Below are positions 56,714 through 64,000 of a stretch of 64,000 nucleotides of DNA, in pieces. Source of the stretch: UBA1181 sp963654355 (lineage in GTDB: Bacteria; Bacteroidota; Bacteroidia; Bacteroidales; Paludibacteraceae); contig CAVKBM010000001.1 in NCBI GenBank assembly GCA_963654355.1, forward strand, positions 62,001-126,000, in the 5' to 3' direction. The translations under genes and the position numbers were made by a program. A model generated the notes under the pieces. That model saw only the letters and a program-made list of their open reading frames with translations. It made no database searches and was not told the origin of the DNA. Within the stretch, counting starts at the first letter, position 1. Every line of letters starts with the position of its first letter.

Positions 56714-57383
56714 TATTAAAAAAATTATTAAAATACCCTTCGTTTGTTAATTGGCCAATTTTCATAATGAAAAGTGTTGCAAAATTAAACCATTTATCTT
56801 TAATAAAATAAATATCAATAAAATCGTATTTAATTTTTATTTTTAGTCTTATTTTATATTTCTTTATTTTATTAATAAAAAGTAATAAAACTTTTAATTT
56901 TTTTACTAAAAGCAAATATTCTTCTACAAAGTTATTTATAGAAATTCTTTTTCCTACATTTTTCTATTTAATGCTCTTATGTTACATTCCCCATTGTTTA
57001 TACCATTGTTGAAAACCTGTAAAATCACTTCAATAAAAAAATAACAACTTTATTTCCATTGTTCATTTCTTTTTATATACACTCCTCATTATAAACTTTG
57101 CAACTTTCTTTTCTCTTTTTTACAATCTTCTTTCAACCTATTATAAAGACTCCTCTCCTTTTTTATTTTTTAGTTTTTGTATATTTGTCTAACTATTAAC
57201 AATGTTAATATAATTCGTAAGTGTCTCATTCTTACATATTTAATTTTGACATTCTATCCATTTTTTTGTGGATTTTTTTTTAGAAATGATAAGTGCAACT
57301 GTTTCTTATTTTTTCTTTTAACGTAACTAACAGTCTATTATCCTTATAATTCTTAATCTTTATTTTGTAATGAATTTATAGAT
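56714..57383. other. AT-rich non-coding gap at strand switch; candidate oriC
   Basis: 670 bp without a supported gene, the longest gap in the window. It is extremely AT-rich, separates divergent gene blocks, and plus-strand base skew changes from C excess (57061-57180: 25 C, 5 G by my count) to G excess inside nadA. It contains the dyad TCTATCCA...TGTGGAT near 57253-57272, TTATCCTTA at 57338 (7 of 9 to a DnaA box) and GTTGAAAACCTGT near 57008. No perfect DnaA box was found. An origin is the favoured reading; a long regulatory or decayed region is the alternative. Confidence 0.4.
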
Positions 57384-58340
57384 ATGAATGAATTAGATAA
57401 TGAATATATGAAAAAAGAGATTCTTCGTTTGAAGAGAGAACGTAATGCTGTCATTATGGCTCACTATTACACAGTTGGCGAAATTCAAGATATTGCAGAC
57501 TGTGTCGGTGATAGTCTCGCTTTGGCTCAACAAGCTGCCAAAACAGATGCAGACATGATTGTCCTTTGCGGAGTTCACTTCATGGGTGAAACTGCAAAAA
57601 TCCTTTGTCCAAACAAGAAAGTCCTTGTTCCTGATGTTAATGCAGGTTGCTCACTTGCAGATAGCTGCCCTGCCGAAGATTTTAATGCTTTTATTGAGGC
57701 TAATCCTGGTCATACAGTCATCTCATACGTAAACACTTCCGCTGCCGTTAAAGCGTTGACGGATGTGGTGGTCACTTCTTCTAACGCTAAGCAAATAGTA
57801 GAGAGTTTTCCTAAAAACGAGAAAATCATTTTTGGTCCGGACCGTAATTTAGGAAATTATATCAACTCTATCACAGGTCGCTCAATGAAGCTTTGGAATG
57901 GTGCTTGCCATGTCCATGAAAAATTTTCTATAGAAAAGATTTTAGAACTTAAAAAGGTTTATCCTAAAGCTAAAGTTTTGGTTCATCCAGAATGCCAAGG
58001 TCCTGTGGTTAAATTGGCTGACAAGGTGGGTTCAACGGCTGCTTTGCTTAAATATGCGGTTACTTGCGAGGATTGCAACGATTTCATTGTGGCTACTGAA
58101 AGTGGTATCTTGCACGAAATGCGCAAGCAGGCTCCTCATAAAAACTTCATTCCTGCTCCTCCTAACGATTCTACTTGTGGTTGCAACGATTGTTCCTTTA
58201 TGAAACTTAATACTTTAGAAAAACTTTATAACGCACTGAAGAATGGTGAGCCAGAGGTTTTTGTTGATCCTTCTATCATTGAGCGTGCAAAGCTGCCTAT
58301 TCTTAGAATGTTGGAAATAAGCAAGAAGTTAGGCTTATAG
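57384..58340 (+). CDS. nadA: Quinolinate synthase
   Basis: 318 residues. The three cluster-binding cysteines of NadA are in CGVHFMGETAKI, the HPECQGPVV segment and CGCNDCSFMKLNT near the C terminus. MAHYYTVGEIQDIADCVGDSLALA at the start is also typical. It condenses iminoaspartate from NadB with dihydroxyacetone phosphate to make quinolinate. It starts a plus-strand run nadA-mazG-deoC with gaps of 16 and 25 bp, probably one operon. Confidence 0.96.
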   Translation: MNELDNEYMKKEILRLKRERNAVIMAHYYTVGEIQDIADCVGDSLALAQQAAKTDADMIVLCGVHFMGETAKILCPNKKVLVPDVNAGCSLADSCPAEDFNAFIEANPGHTVISYVNTSAAVKALTDVVVTSSNAKQIVESFPKNEKIIFGPDRNLGNYINSITGRSMKLWNGACHVHEKFSIEKILELKKVYPKAKVLVHPECQGPVVKLADKVGSTAALLKYAVTCEDCNDFIVATESGILHEMRKQAPHKNFIPAPPNDSTCGCNDCSFMKLNTLEKLYNALKNGEPEVFVDPSIIERAKLPILRMLEISKKLGL

Positions 58341-58356
58341 AATTTAGCGTTTTTTT

Positions 58357-58698
58357 ATGGATAATAGTTTGACGTTGAATGATTTGCAAAAATCAGTAGA
58401 CACTTGGATTAAACAATATGGTGTCCGATATTTTAGTGAATTGACGAATATGGCTTGTCTGACGGAAGAGGTGGGGGAGTTGGCTCGTGTGATGGCTCGC
58501 AAATTTGGCGACCAATCTAACAAAGATTCTGACCTTCAATACTCTTTGCAAGACGAATTGGCTGATGTGCTCTGGGTTCTAACCTGCATTGCCAATCAAA
58601 CTGGTGTCAACTTGACGGAAGCTATGCAGAAGAATATAAAAAAGAAAACAGATCGCGATGCTTATCGTCATATTAATAATGATAAATTAAAATATTAA
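58357..58698 (+). CDS. MazG-like nucleotide pyrophosphohydrolase
   Basis: 113 residues, one MazG domain. The metal-binding acidic residues are in CLTEEVGELARV and the DELADVLWVL helix. It should hydrolyse (deoxy)nucleoside triphosphates, perhaps aberrant ones. In other Bacteroidales a gene of this type also comes directly before deoC, so the placement is conserved. Confidence 0.93.
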   Translation: MDNSLTLNDLQKSVDTWIKQYGVRYFSELTNMACLTEEVGELARVMARKFGDQSNKDSDLQYSLQDELADVLWVLTCIANQTGVNLTEAMQKNIKKKTDRDAYRHINNDKLKY

Positions 58699-58723
58699 AA
58701 ACTATTTATAATAAATAATATCA

Positions 58724-59602
58724 ATGGATCGTTTTGACGAACTTTTTTCTAAATATGATTTTACTGGTTTAGACCAGGAGGTTGTCTCTTCTGAGGTATC
58801 TAAAATTATTAATGATAGATTCAAAAAAAATAATGTAAAGTTGGTTTATAGTAAGATTTTGAGTTGCATAGACTTGACTTCTTTGAAATCCGATGATACG
58901 GATGAGAAAATATCAAATATGGTAGAGCTTGTAAACAAGTTTGATGATGAATTTGAAATTTTGCCTCATCCTGCTGCTATTTGTGTTTACCCTTCTTTTG
59001 TCAGCACTGTAAAGGATACTTTGGAGGAGGATGTGGACATTGCTACTGTAGTTGGTTTTCCTCATTCAAACACATTTGTTGAGGTGAAAATTGCGGAAAC
59101 AGGAATGTCAGTGTTGTGTGGTGCATCAGAAATTGACGTTGTTATGCCTTTATCTCTATTCTTGTCGCAAAACTATTCTAATGTGTACGATGAATTGTCT
59201 GAAATTAAAACAGCGTGCCAGGAGGCAAAATTAAAGGTCATTTTAGAAACAGGAATTTTAAAAGACCCTGTTTTGATAAAAAAGGCTTCTTTGATTGCAA
59301 TGGTGGCAGGTGCTGATTTCATTAAAACTTCTACAGGAAAGACTTCTGTTGGTGCTACTTATGAAGCTGCTTATGTAATGGCTAAAACAATCAAAGAATA
59401 CAATGAATTGAACGATCAAAAGGTTGGTTTGAAGGTCGCAGGTGGTGTGTCGGATGTTGAAACAGCAGTTTCTTACTACTCCATTGTTGATGCAATATTA
59501 GGTGAGGAATGGTTGAAACCTGAACTTTTCCGTGTGGGTACAAGTCGCCTCACCAACAAATTGATTTCTGCTTTAGCAGGCAAAGAAATAGAATATTTCT
59601 AA
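58724..59602 (+). CDS. deoC: Deoxyribose-phosphate aldolase
   Basis: 292 residues. The Schiff-base lysine lies in GADFIKTSTGK and the partner lysine in VGLKVAGGVSD, both exact for DeoC. AICVYPSFV and VATVVGFPHS-like segments (ATVVGFPHSNTFVE) support it. It splits deoxyribose 5-phosphate into acetaldehyde and glyceraldehyde 3-phosphate in deoxynucleoside breakdown. The N terminus is longer than in E. coli, as in other Bacteroidota. Confidence 0.95.
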   Translation: MDRFDELFSKYDFTGLDQEVVSSEVSKIINDRFKKNNVKLVYSKILSCIDLTSLKSDDTDEKISNMVELVNKFDDEFEILPHPAAICVYPSFVSTVKDTLEEDVDIATVVGFPHSNTFVEVKIAETGMSVLCGASEIDVVMPLSLFLSQNYSNVYDELSEIKTACQEAKLKVILETGILKDPVLIKKASLIAMVAGADFIKTSTGKTSVGATYEAAYVMAKTIKEYNELNDQKVGLKVAGGVSDVETAVSYYSIVDAILGEEWLKPELFRVGTSRLTNKLISALAGKEIEYF

Positions 59603-59621
59603 TGTTTGTTTGCAATAGAAA

Positions 59622-59670
59622 CAATAAAAAAGAAGCCATAGCAATTAAGTGTTGGCTTCTTTTTTTATTG
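59622..59670. terminator. Bidirectional terminator between deoC and the prenyl synthase
   Basis: A long stem (59622-59638 with 59653-59670, one bulge) with A runs on one side and T runs on the other serves both convergent genes. Confidence 0.85.
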
Positions 59671-59687
59671 TTATGATTTTTAAAATT

Positions 59688-60662
59688 TTAGTTTTTTCGG
59701 TTAATGGTATGTTCCAACATCATACTTAAAGATTCTCTTGTATTGATGTTTTTTATTTTTTCTAATATTTTGTTACATTCTGATTTGAAATAAAGAATAC
59801 GTTTTTCTGCATATTCTATACCTCCATTGTCAATGCTGAACTGAATGAGTTTGTCAATGTTTTCTCTTGTGAAATTTTTGTTTCTTATAATATCAATATA
59901 TTTATCTTTTTCTTTATTATTGCTATTTAGTGCATAGAGTAGAGGAAGGGTGATTTTACCTTCTTTGATGTCGTTTCCAACTGGTTTTCCTATCTCCTTT
60001 TCTGTTGCAATATAGTCAAAAATATCATCTTTAATTTGAAAGCAGATTCCGTATAACTCGCCGAACTTTCGAAGTATTTCCGCTTCTTCACTTGTACATT
60101 GTGTGGATACCGCTCCAGAGTAGGTACAAGTGTCAAATAAAGTAGCAGTTTTTTTCTTGATTACATTGATATACTTTTGTTCGTCTCTATTTATATTTTT
60201 GACATTTTGCATTTGAAGAAGTTCTCCTTCTGAGAGTTCCTTTCCTAATTGTGTTATTTTTTTTAAAATTAATAGATTTTCTGTTTGCGTGGCAATAGAA
60301 AGAGATTGAGAAAGAAGATAGTCGCCTACTAATACTGAAACTTTGTTATTCCATCGTGAATTTATTGACGCTTGTCCTCTTCTTTCCATACTTTCATCAA
60401 CGACATCGTCGTGAATCAAACTTGCTGTGTGGAGCATCTCTAAAGAAACAGCGCATCTAATGGTGTTTTCATTTATTTCTCCGACACTTTTAGCTGAAAG
60501 AAGTGTGAGCAATGGTCTAATTTGCTTTCCGGTCTTATTGAGTATATGTTTATGAACAGCACTGAGAAATTCATTGTTGCTTTCAAACGCCTCTCTGAAT
60601 CTCTCTTGGAATATAGCAAATTCTTTCTGAATAGGTCTTTTTATTAACTCAATGCTCGTCAT
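59688..60662 (-). CDS. Polyprenyl diphosphate synthase
   Basis: 324 residues. The first aspartate-rich motif is HDDVVDESMERRGQ and the second is QIKDDIFDYIA, both with the spacing of long-chain all-trans prenyl synthases (octaprenyl or similar). The product is probably the side chain of menaquinone; chain length cannot be fixed from sequence. It is divergent from polA across 151 bp. Confidence 0.93.
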   Translation of the reverse strand: MTSIELIKRPIQKEFAIFQERFREAFESNNEFLSAVHKHILNKTGKQIRPLLTLLSAKSVGEINENTIRCAVSLEMLHTASLIHDDVVDESMERRGQASINSRWNNKVSVLVGDYLLSQSLSIATQTENLLILKKITQLGKELSEGELLQMQNVKNINRDEQKYINVIKKKTATLFDTCTYSGAVSTQCTSEEAEILRKFGELYGICFQIKDDIFDYIATEKEIGKPVGNDIKEGKITLPLLYALNSNNKEKDKYIDIIRNKNFTRENIDKLIQFSIDNGGIEYAEKRILYFKSECNKILEKIKNINTRESLSMMLEHTINRKN

Positions 60663-60684
60663 TTTCTGTTTTCAGAATTTTTTG

Positions 60685-60692
60685 CAAAAGTA
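60685..60692 (-). promoter_or_regulatory. Candidate -7 element for the prenyl synthase gene
   Basis: TACTTTTG on the minus strand, about 23 nt before the ATG at 60662. Confidence 0.4.
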
Positions 60693-60767
60693 GTAATTAA
60701 TTTCTACTTTTTTGCTTAATATAACTTTGTATAACCCTACTTTTATTCTCTTTACTTTAATCTTTAC

Positions 60768-60775
60768 TATCTTTG
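60768..60775 (+). promoter_or_regulatory. Candidate -7 element for polA
   Basis: TATCTTTG on the plus strand, about 39 nt before the polA ATG; a second TAnnTTTG (TAACTTTG) lies at 60722-60729. Confidence 0.45.
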
Positions 60776-60813
60776 TTTTTAGTTACTTTTCGTAAAACCG
60801 TTTTGTCAGTTTA

Positions 60814-63591
60814 ATGGAGAAAAAATTATTTCTTATAGACGCTTATGCGATCATCTATCGTTCGTATTATGCTTTCATAAAAAATCCGAGAATTAATTCT
60901 AAAGGATTTAACACATCGGCTGTTTTGGGTTTTGTCAATACTTTGGAGGATGTACTAAAAAATTGCAAGCCCACACATTTGGCAGTTGCTTTTGATCCTT
61001 CAACACCGACTTTCCGTCGTGAAATGTACCCTGATTATAAGGCTCAACGTCAGGCTACTCCTGAAGATATTCATGCTTCTGTTCCTATTATCAAAGATAT
61101 TTTGAATGCTTATAATATTAAGATTGTAGAGTGTGATGGTTTTGAGGCTGACGATGTGATTGGAACGCTTTCTTGTTTAGCATCTCAGAAAAATTTTACA
61201 GTTTTTATGCTCACGCCTGATAAGGATTATGCGCAGTTGGTAAAAGAAAATGTTTTGTTGTATCGTCCTCAACATGGTTTTGGTTATGAAACTTTAGGTA
61301 TTGAGGAGGTAAAAGAAAAATGGCAGGTTTCTTCAACGAAGCAGATTATTGATTTGTTGGGTTTGATGGGAGATGCTTCTGATAACATTCCAGGTTGTCC
61401 TGGAGTAGGGGAGAAGACGGCAGTGAAAATTTTGCAGGACTTTGGTTCTATTGATAATTTGTTAGCTTCTACTTCTCAACTGAAAGGTGCTTTGAAAACG
61501 AAAGTGGAAGCCAATGTAGAAAATATTAAACTATCAAAATACTTGGCAACGATCCGTTTGGATGTTCCAATAAAATTTAACGAAGATGATTTTTTATTGA
61601 AACCTGTTTCAACCGAAAAAGTGATTCCAATTTTTCAAGAATTAGAATTTAAAAATTTACTTTCTAAGTTTGGTGTCTCATCTCTGAAAAATGAAAACAT
61701 TAGGAAAAAAGAGGCTATTCAACTCAATCTCTTTGACACGGATGACACCGATATACCAAATAAAAATTTTCACGCAATTCTCAGCGAGTTAACTTCAGTG
61801 TTACACGACTATAAACTTATTGAAAATCAGGAAGATATAGTCAAAATTTTACCATATTTTGATAGTCAGAATTTTTTCTGTTTTGACACTGAAACGACTG
61901 GAATTTCACCTTATTTGGACAATTTGGTAGGAATGTCGTTTTCTTTCAAAGAAGGAGAGGCTTTTTTCGTTTATTTGCCTGCTGAGCGTACAAAAGCGTT
62001 GGAGTGGCTTCAAATTTTCAAACCTTATTTTGAAAATCCAAATTTGATAAAGATTGGACAAAATATAAAATTTGATATTTTATTTTTGAAATCGTATGGT
62101 ATTGAGGTAAAAGGTCAGTTGTTTGATACAATGATTGCGCATTATCTTTTACAACCTGAGATGAAACACAATATGGATTATCTTTCTGAAATTTACCTTA
62201 AATATAAAACGATAACTTATGAGGAACTATGTGGACCAAAAGGTAAAGGTCAGTTGCCAATTCGTGAGGTTGATCATCAACGTTTGTGCGACTATGCTGC
62301 TGAGGATGCTGATATAACTTTAAAACTGAAAAATAAGTTAGAACCACTCATCAAAGAAAATAACCTTGAGTATCTTTTCTATGAAGTTGAGATGCCTTTG
62401 GTTTATGTTTTGGTTGATATGGAATGGGAGGGCGTTCGTATTGATGTAGAAGCTTTACACTCTTTGTCAGTAGATTTTACAAAACAGTTGTCTGACATAG
62501 AAAGTAAGGTTTATGAGTTGATAGGGGAGAAAATCAATTTGAGTTCTCCAAAGCAGGTAGGTGAATTAATTTTTGATAAGCTAAAATTAGATGAAAAAGC
62601 AAAGAAAACTAAAACAGGTCAATATTCTACTTCTGAAGAGGTGTTAGAGTCGTTGCGTGGAAAACACGAGGTAGTTGGTTTAATTTTAGATTATAGAGGA
62701 ATAAAGAAATTGCTTTCAACATACGTGGATGCATTGCCTGCGTTGATAAATCCGAGGAGTGGAAAAATACACACAAGTTTCAATCAAGCGGTTACTGCAA
62801 CGGGTCGTTTAAGTTCAAGTAATCCTAACTTACAAAATATTCCTGTTCGTGATGAATTGGGTCGTGAGATAAGAAAGGCTTTCATTGCAGATAAAGATTG
62901 CAAGTTAATTTCTGCCGACTATTCTCAGATTGAGCTACGTTTATTGGCACATTTCAGTCAAGATCCTCACATGCTTTCTGATTTTAATAATGGACGAGAT
63001 GTTCACTCTTCCACTGCTTCTAAAATTTATAAAGTAGAAATGGAAAATGTTACATCTGATATGAGAAGAAAAGCAAAGACTGCCAATTTTGGAATCATCT
63101 ATGGAATTTCAGCTTTTGGTTTGGCTGAGCGTTTATCTATTTCTCGTTCAGAAGCGAAGTCTTTGATAGATGATTATTTTGAAAGTTATCCTACAATAAA
63201 GAAGTTTATAGAAAAATCTATTGAGAAAGCAAAAAACAAAGGCTATGTAGAAACAATGTTTAATAGAAAACGCTATTTACCTGATATAAATTCAAAAAAT
63301 GCAACTGTACGAAATTTTGCTGAGCGAAATGCCGTAAACGCGCCAATTCAAGGTACGGCAGCCGATATTATAAAAATAGCGATGGTTAAGTTGCATGGTC
63401 GTCTTCTGAAGGAAAATCTTCAGTCTAAAATGATTTTGCAGATACATGACGAGTTGATTTTGAATGTACCGTCTTCAGAATTAAATCAAGTAAAATCTAT
63501 CATAGAAGAAGAGATGCAAAATACTGTGAAGATTTCAGTACCATTAATTGTTGAAGCAGGTGTTGGTAATAATTGGTTGGAGGCACACTAA
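60814..63591 (+). CDS. polA: DNA polymerase I
   Basis: 925 residues with all three domains. The 5'-3' exonuclease (1-290) has FLIDAYAIIYRSYYAF and DNIPGCPGVGEKTA. The 3'-5' exonuclease keeps its catalytic DTE (FCFDTETTGISPY), so proofreading should be active. The polymerase has motif A DYSQIELRLLAHFS, motif B RRKAKTANFGIIYG and motif C QIHDEL. It fills gaps in repair and removes Okazaki primers. Codon choice is more T-ending than in genes left of 53 kb, in line with the skew change. Confidence 0.97.
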   Translation: MEKKLFLIDAYAIIYRSYYAFIKNPRINSKGFNTSAVLGFVNTLEDVLKNCKPTHLAVAFDPSTPTFRREMYPDYKAQRQATPEDIHASVPIIKDILNAYNIKIVECDGFEADDVIGTLSCLASQKNFTVFMLTPDKDYAQLVKENVLLYRPQHGFGYETLGIEEVKEKWQVSSTKQIIDLLGLMGDASDNIPGCPGVGEKTAVKILQDFGSIDNLLASTSQLKGALKTKVEANVENIKLSKYLATIRLDVPIKFNEDDFLLKPVSTEKVIPIFQELEFKNLLSKFGVSSLKNENIRKKEAIQLNLFDTDDTDIPNKNFHAILSELTSVLHDYKLIENQEDIVKILPYFDSQNFFCFDTETTGISPYLDNLVGMSFSFKEGEAFFVYLPAERTKALEWLQIFKPYFENPNLIKIGQNIKFDILFLKSYGIEVKGQLFDTMIAHYLLQPEMKHNMDYLSEIYLKYKTITYEELCGPKGKGQLPIREVDHQRLCDYAAEDADITLKLKNKLEPLIKENNLEYLFYEVEMPLVYVLVDMEWEGVRIDVEALHSLSVDFTKQLSDIESKVYELIGEKINLSSPKQVGELIFDKLKLDEKAKKTKTGQYSTSEEVLESLRGKHEVVGLILDYRGIKKLLSTYVDALPALINPRSGKIHTSFNQAVTATGRLSSSNPNLQNIPVRDELGREIRKAFIADKDCKLISADYSQIELRLLAHFSQDPHMLSDFNNGRDVHSSTASKIYKVEMENVTSDMRRKAKTANFGIIYGISAFGLAERLSISRSEAKSLIDDYFESYPTIKKFIEKSIEKAKNKGYVETMFNRKRYLPDINSKNATVRNFAERNAVNAPIQGTAADIIKIAMVKLHGRLLKENLQSKMILQIHDELILNVPSSELNQVKSIIEEEMQNTVKISVPLIVEAGVGNNWLEAH

Positions 63592-63656
63592 ATGAGTTTT
63601 TATAAAAGTAAGACCACTCACAAATAATGATTGTGGTGTTTTTATTTTTATGATTA

Positions 63657-63698
63657 AATTTTATTTTGTTGTTCCACGTGGAACAACAAAATAAAATT
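63657..63698. other. 42-bp perfect palindrome containing a parS-like site
   Basis: Every base from 63657 to 63677 pairs with 63678-63698. The central 16 bases (63670-63685), TGTTCCACGTGGAACA, match the widely conserved parS consensus TGTTnCACGTGnAACA. The outer A/T arms would also form a terminator hairpin serving polA and the convergent dihydrouridine synthase gene. ParB loads on such sites near the origin to segregate the chromosome. Confidence 0.75.
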
Positions 63699-63711
63699 AA
63701 GTGTTAATATT

Positions 63712-64000
63712 TTACTTTAAACTTAGTCTTTCTGCAACCTCATCCAAAATAGTAAATAATTCGTCTTTGGTGTTGGCACGAAGCATTGCAATTTTTGTTT
63801 GTCTGAAATTATCAATGTTTTTAAAAATAGGTGAGGCTGCCAAGTGTCTGCGTGAGTGAAGTATACCTCTTTGCTCATCAATACTGTTAATATTCTGTTC
63901 AACGTATTTCTTGAGTATGTCTATATAATAGCTAATTTCTCTTTGTTCTAATTTTTTGCCTGTTCTAAGATAATATTTAATATCTTCAAATATCCATGGA
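63712..64000 (-). CDS. tRNA-dihydrouridine synthase, C-terminal part (5' end outside window)
   Basis: I translated 96 codons from the window edge to the stop at 63712. PWIFEDIKYYLRTGKK is the conserved end of the DusB-type TIM barrel, and the helical tail contains HSRRHLAASPIF. The enzyme reduces uridines in tRNA with FMN. It is convergent with polA. The N-terminal catalytic part lies beyond the window. Confidence 0.9.
   Translation of the reverse strand, partial: PWIFEDIKYYLRTGKKLEQREISYYIDILKKYVEQNINSIDEQRGILHSRRHLAASPIFKNIDNFRQTKIAMLRANTKDELFTILDEVAERLSLK

Noticed and set aside
1..64000. tRNA, rRNA or CRISPR array
   Set aside because: All gaps except 56714-57383 are short and occupied by promoters or hairpins; no cloverleaf-like or regularly spaced repeats were seen by eye.

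Overview
The window looks like a chromosomal segment of a Bacteroidota (Bacteroidales-type) bacterium. The evidence is the gldE/gldD/gldG genes next to ssb and dnaN, a one-piece hybrid two-component regulator (propeller, kinase, receiver and AraC domains), the L-aspartate oxidase/quinolinate synthase NAD route, Bacteroides-like nadA/mazG/deoC clustering, a TAnnTTTG -7 motif in front of many genes, and little sign of Shine-Dalgarno sequences. No rRNA, tRNA or CRISPR array was found. The genus cannot be told from the sequence alone.

Layout. 0-6.3 kb: housekeeping genes on the minus strand (DnaQ-like exonuclease, dnaN, gldG, gldD, gldE, ssb); the usual gldF is absent between gldD and gldG. 6.4-15.4 kb: a dense defence island on the minus strand. 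It holds a DUF1703-type AAA/PD-(D/E)XK protein, a methyltransferase-like partner, a 1386-residue GIY-YIG-like/helicase/Eco57I-methylase fusion, and a PtuA/PtuB (Septu) pair. The genes are almost contiguous and end in two inverted repeats. 15.4-21.2 kb: serB, a flavin reductase-like protein, a membrane FMN/4Fe-4S protein, an MscS channel and an amidohydrolase. 21.3-25.3 kb: an orphan hybrid two-component regulator. 25.4-29.1 kb: metallophosphoesterase, glnS and a small secreted protein. 29.3-32.9 kb: an AT-rich restriction-modification operon of AlwI/N.BstNBI type with two D12-class adenine methylases. 33-45.6 kb: GH5 hydrolase, Na/Pi-PhoU transporter, threonylcarbamoyl-AMP synthase, uvrA, an M13 peptidase and a giant acyl-CoA dehydratase activase. 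45.8-48.3 kb: a decaying Sau3AI-type restriction-modification pair (methylase frameshifted; endonuclease without a normal start codon). 48.4-53.1 kb on the plus strand: ade, a DUF1846 protein and a lipoprotein metallopeptidase. 53.1-53.4 kb: a deleted ATPase remnant. 53.5-64 kb: nadB, two unknown lipoproteins, a 670-bp AT-rich gap, then nadA, mazG-like, deoC, a polyprenyl synthase, polA and the end of a dihydrouridine synthase.

Two large-scale signals stand out. First, almost all genes left of about 57 kb are on the minus strand and the plus strand is C-rich there, even inside plus-strand genes. To the right the plus strand is G-rich and genes are mostly on the plus strand. With the AT-rich gap at 56.7-57.4 kb this suggests a replication origin, though no perfect DnaA box is visible. 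Second, a perfect 16-bp parS-like site sits in a 42-bp perfect palindrome after polA at 63.66-63.70 kb, which fits an origin-proximal segment.

The best candidate for an undescribed system is the 6.5-15.4 kb defence operon, which appears to combine a fused restriction/modification/helicase enzyme with Septu effectors in one transcript.
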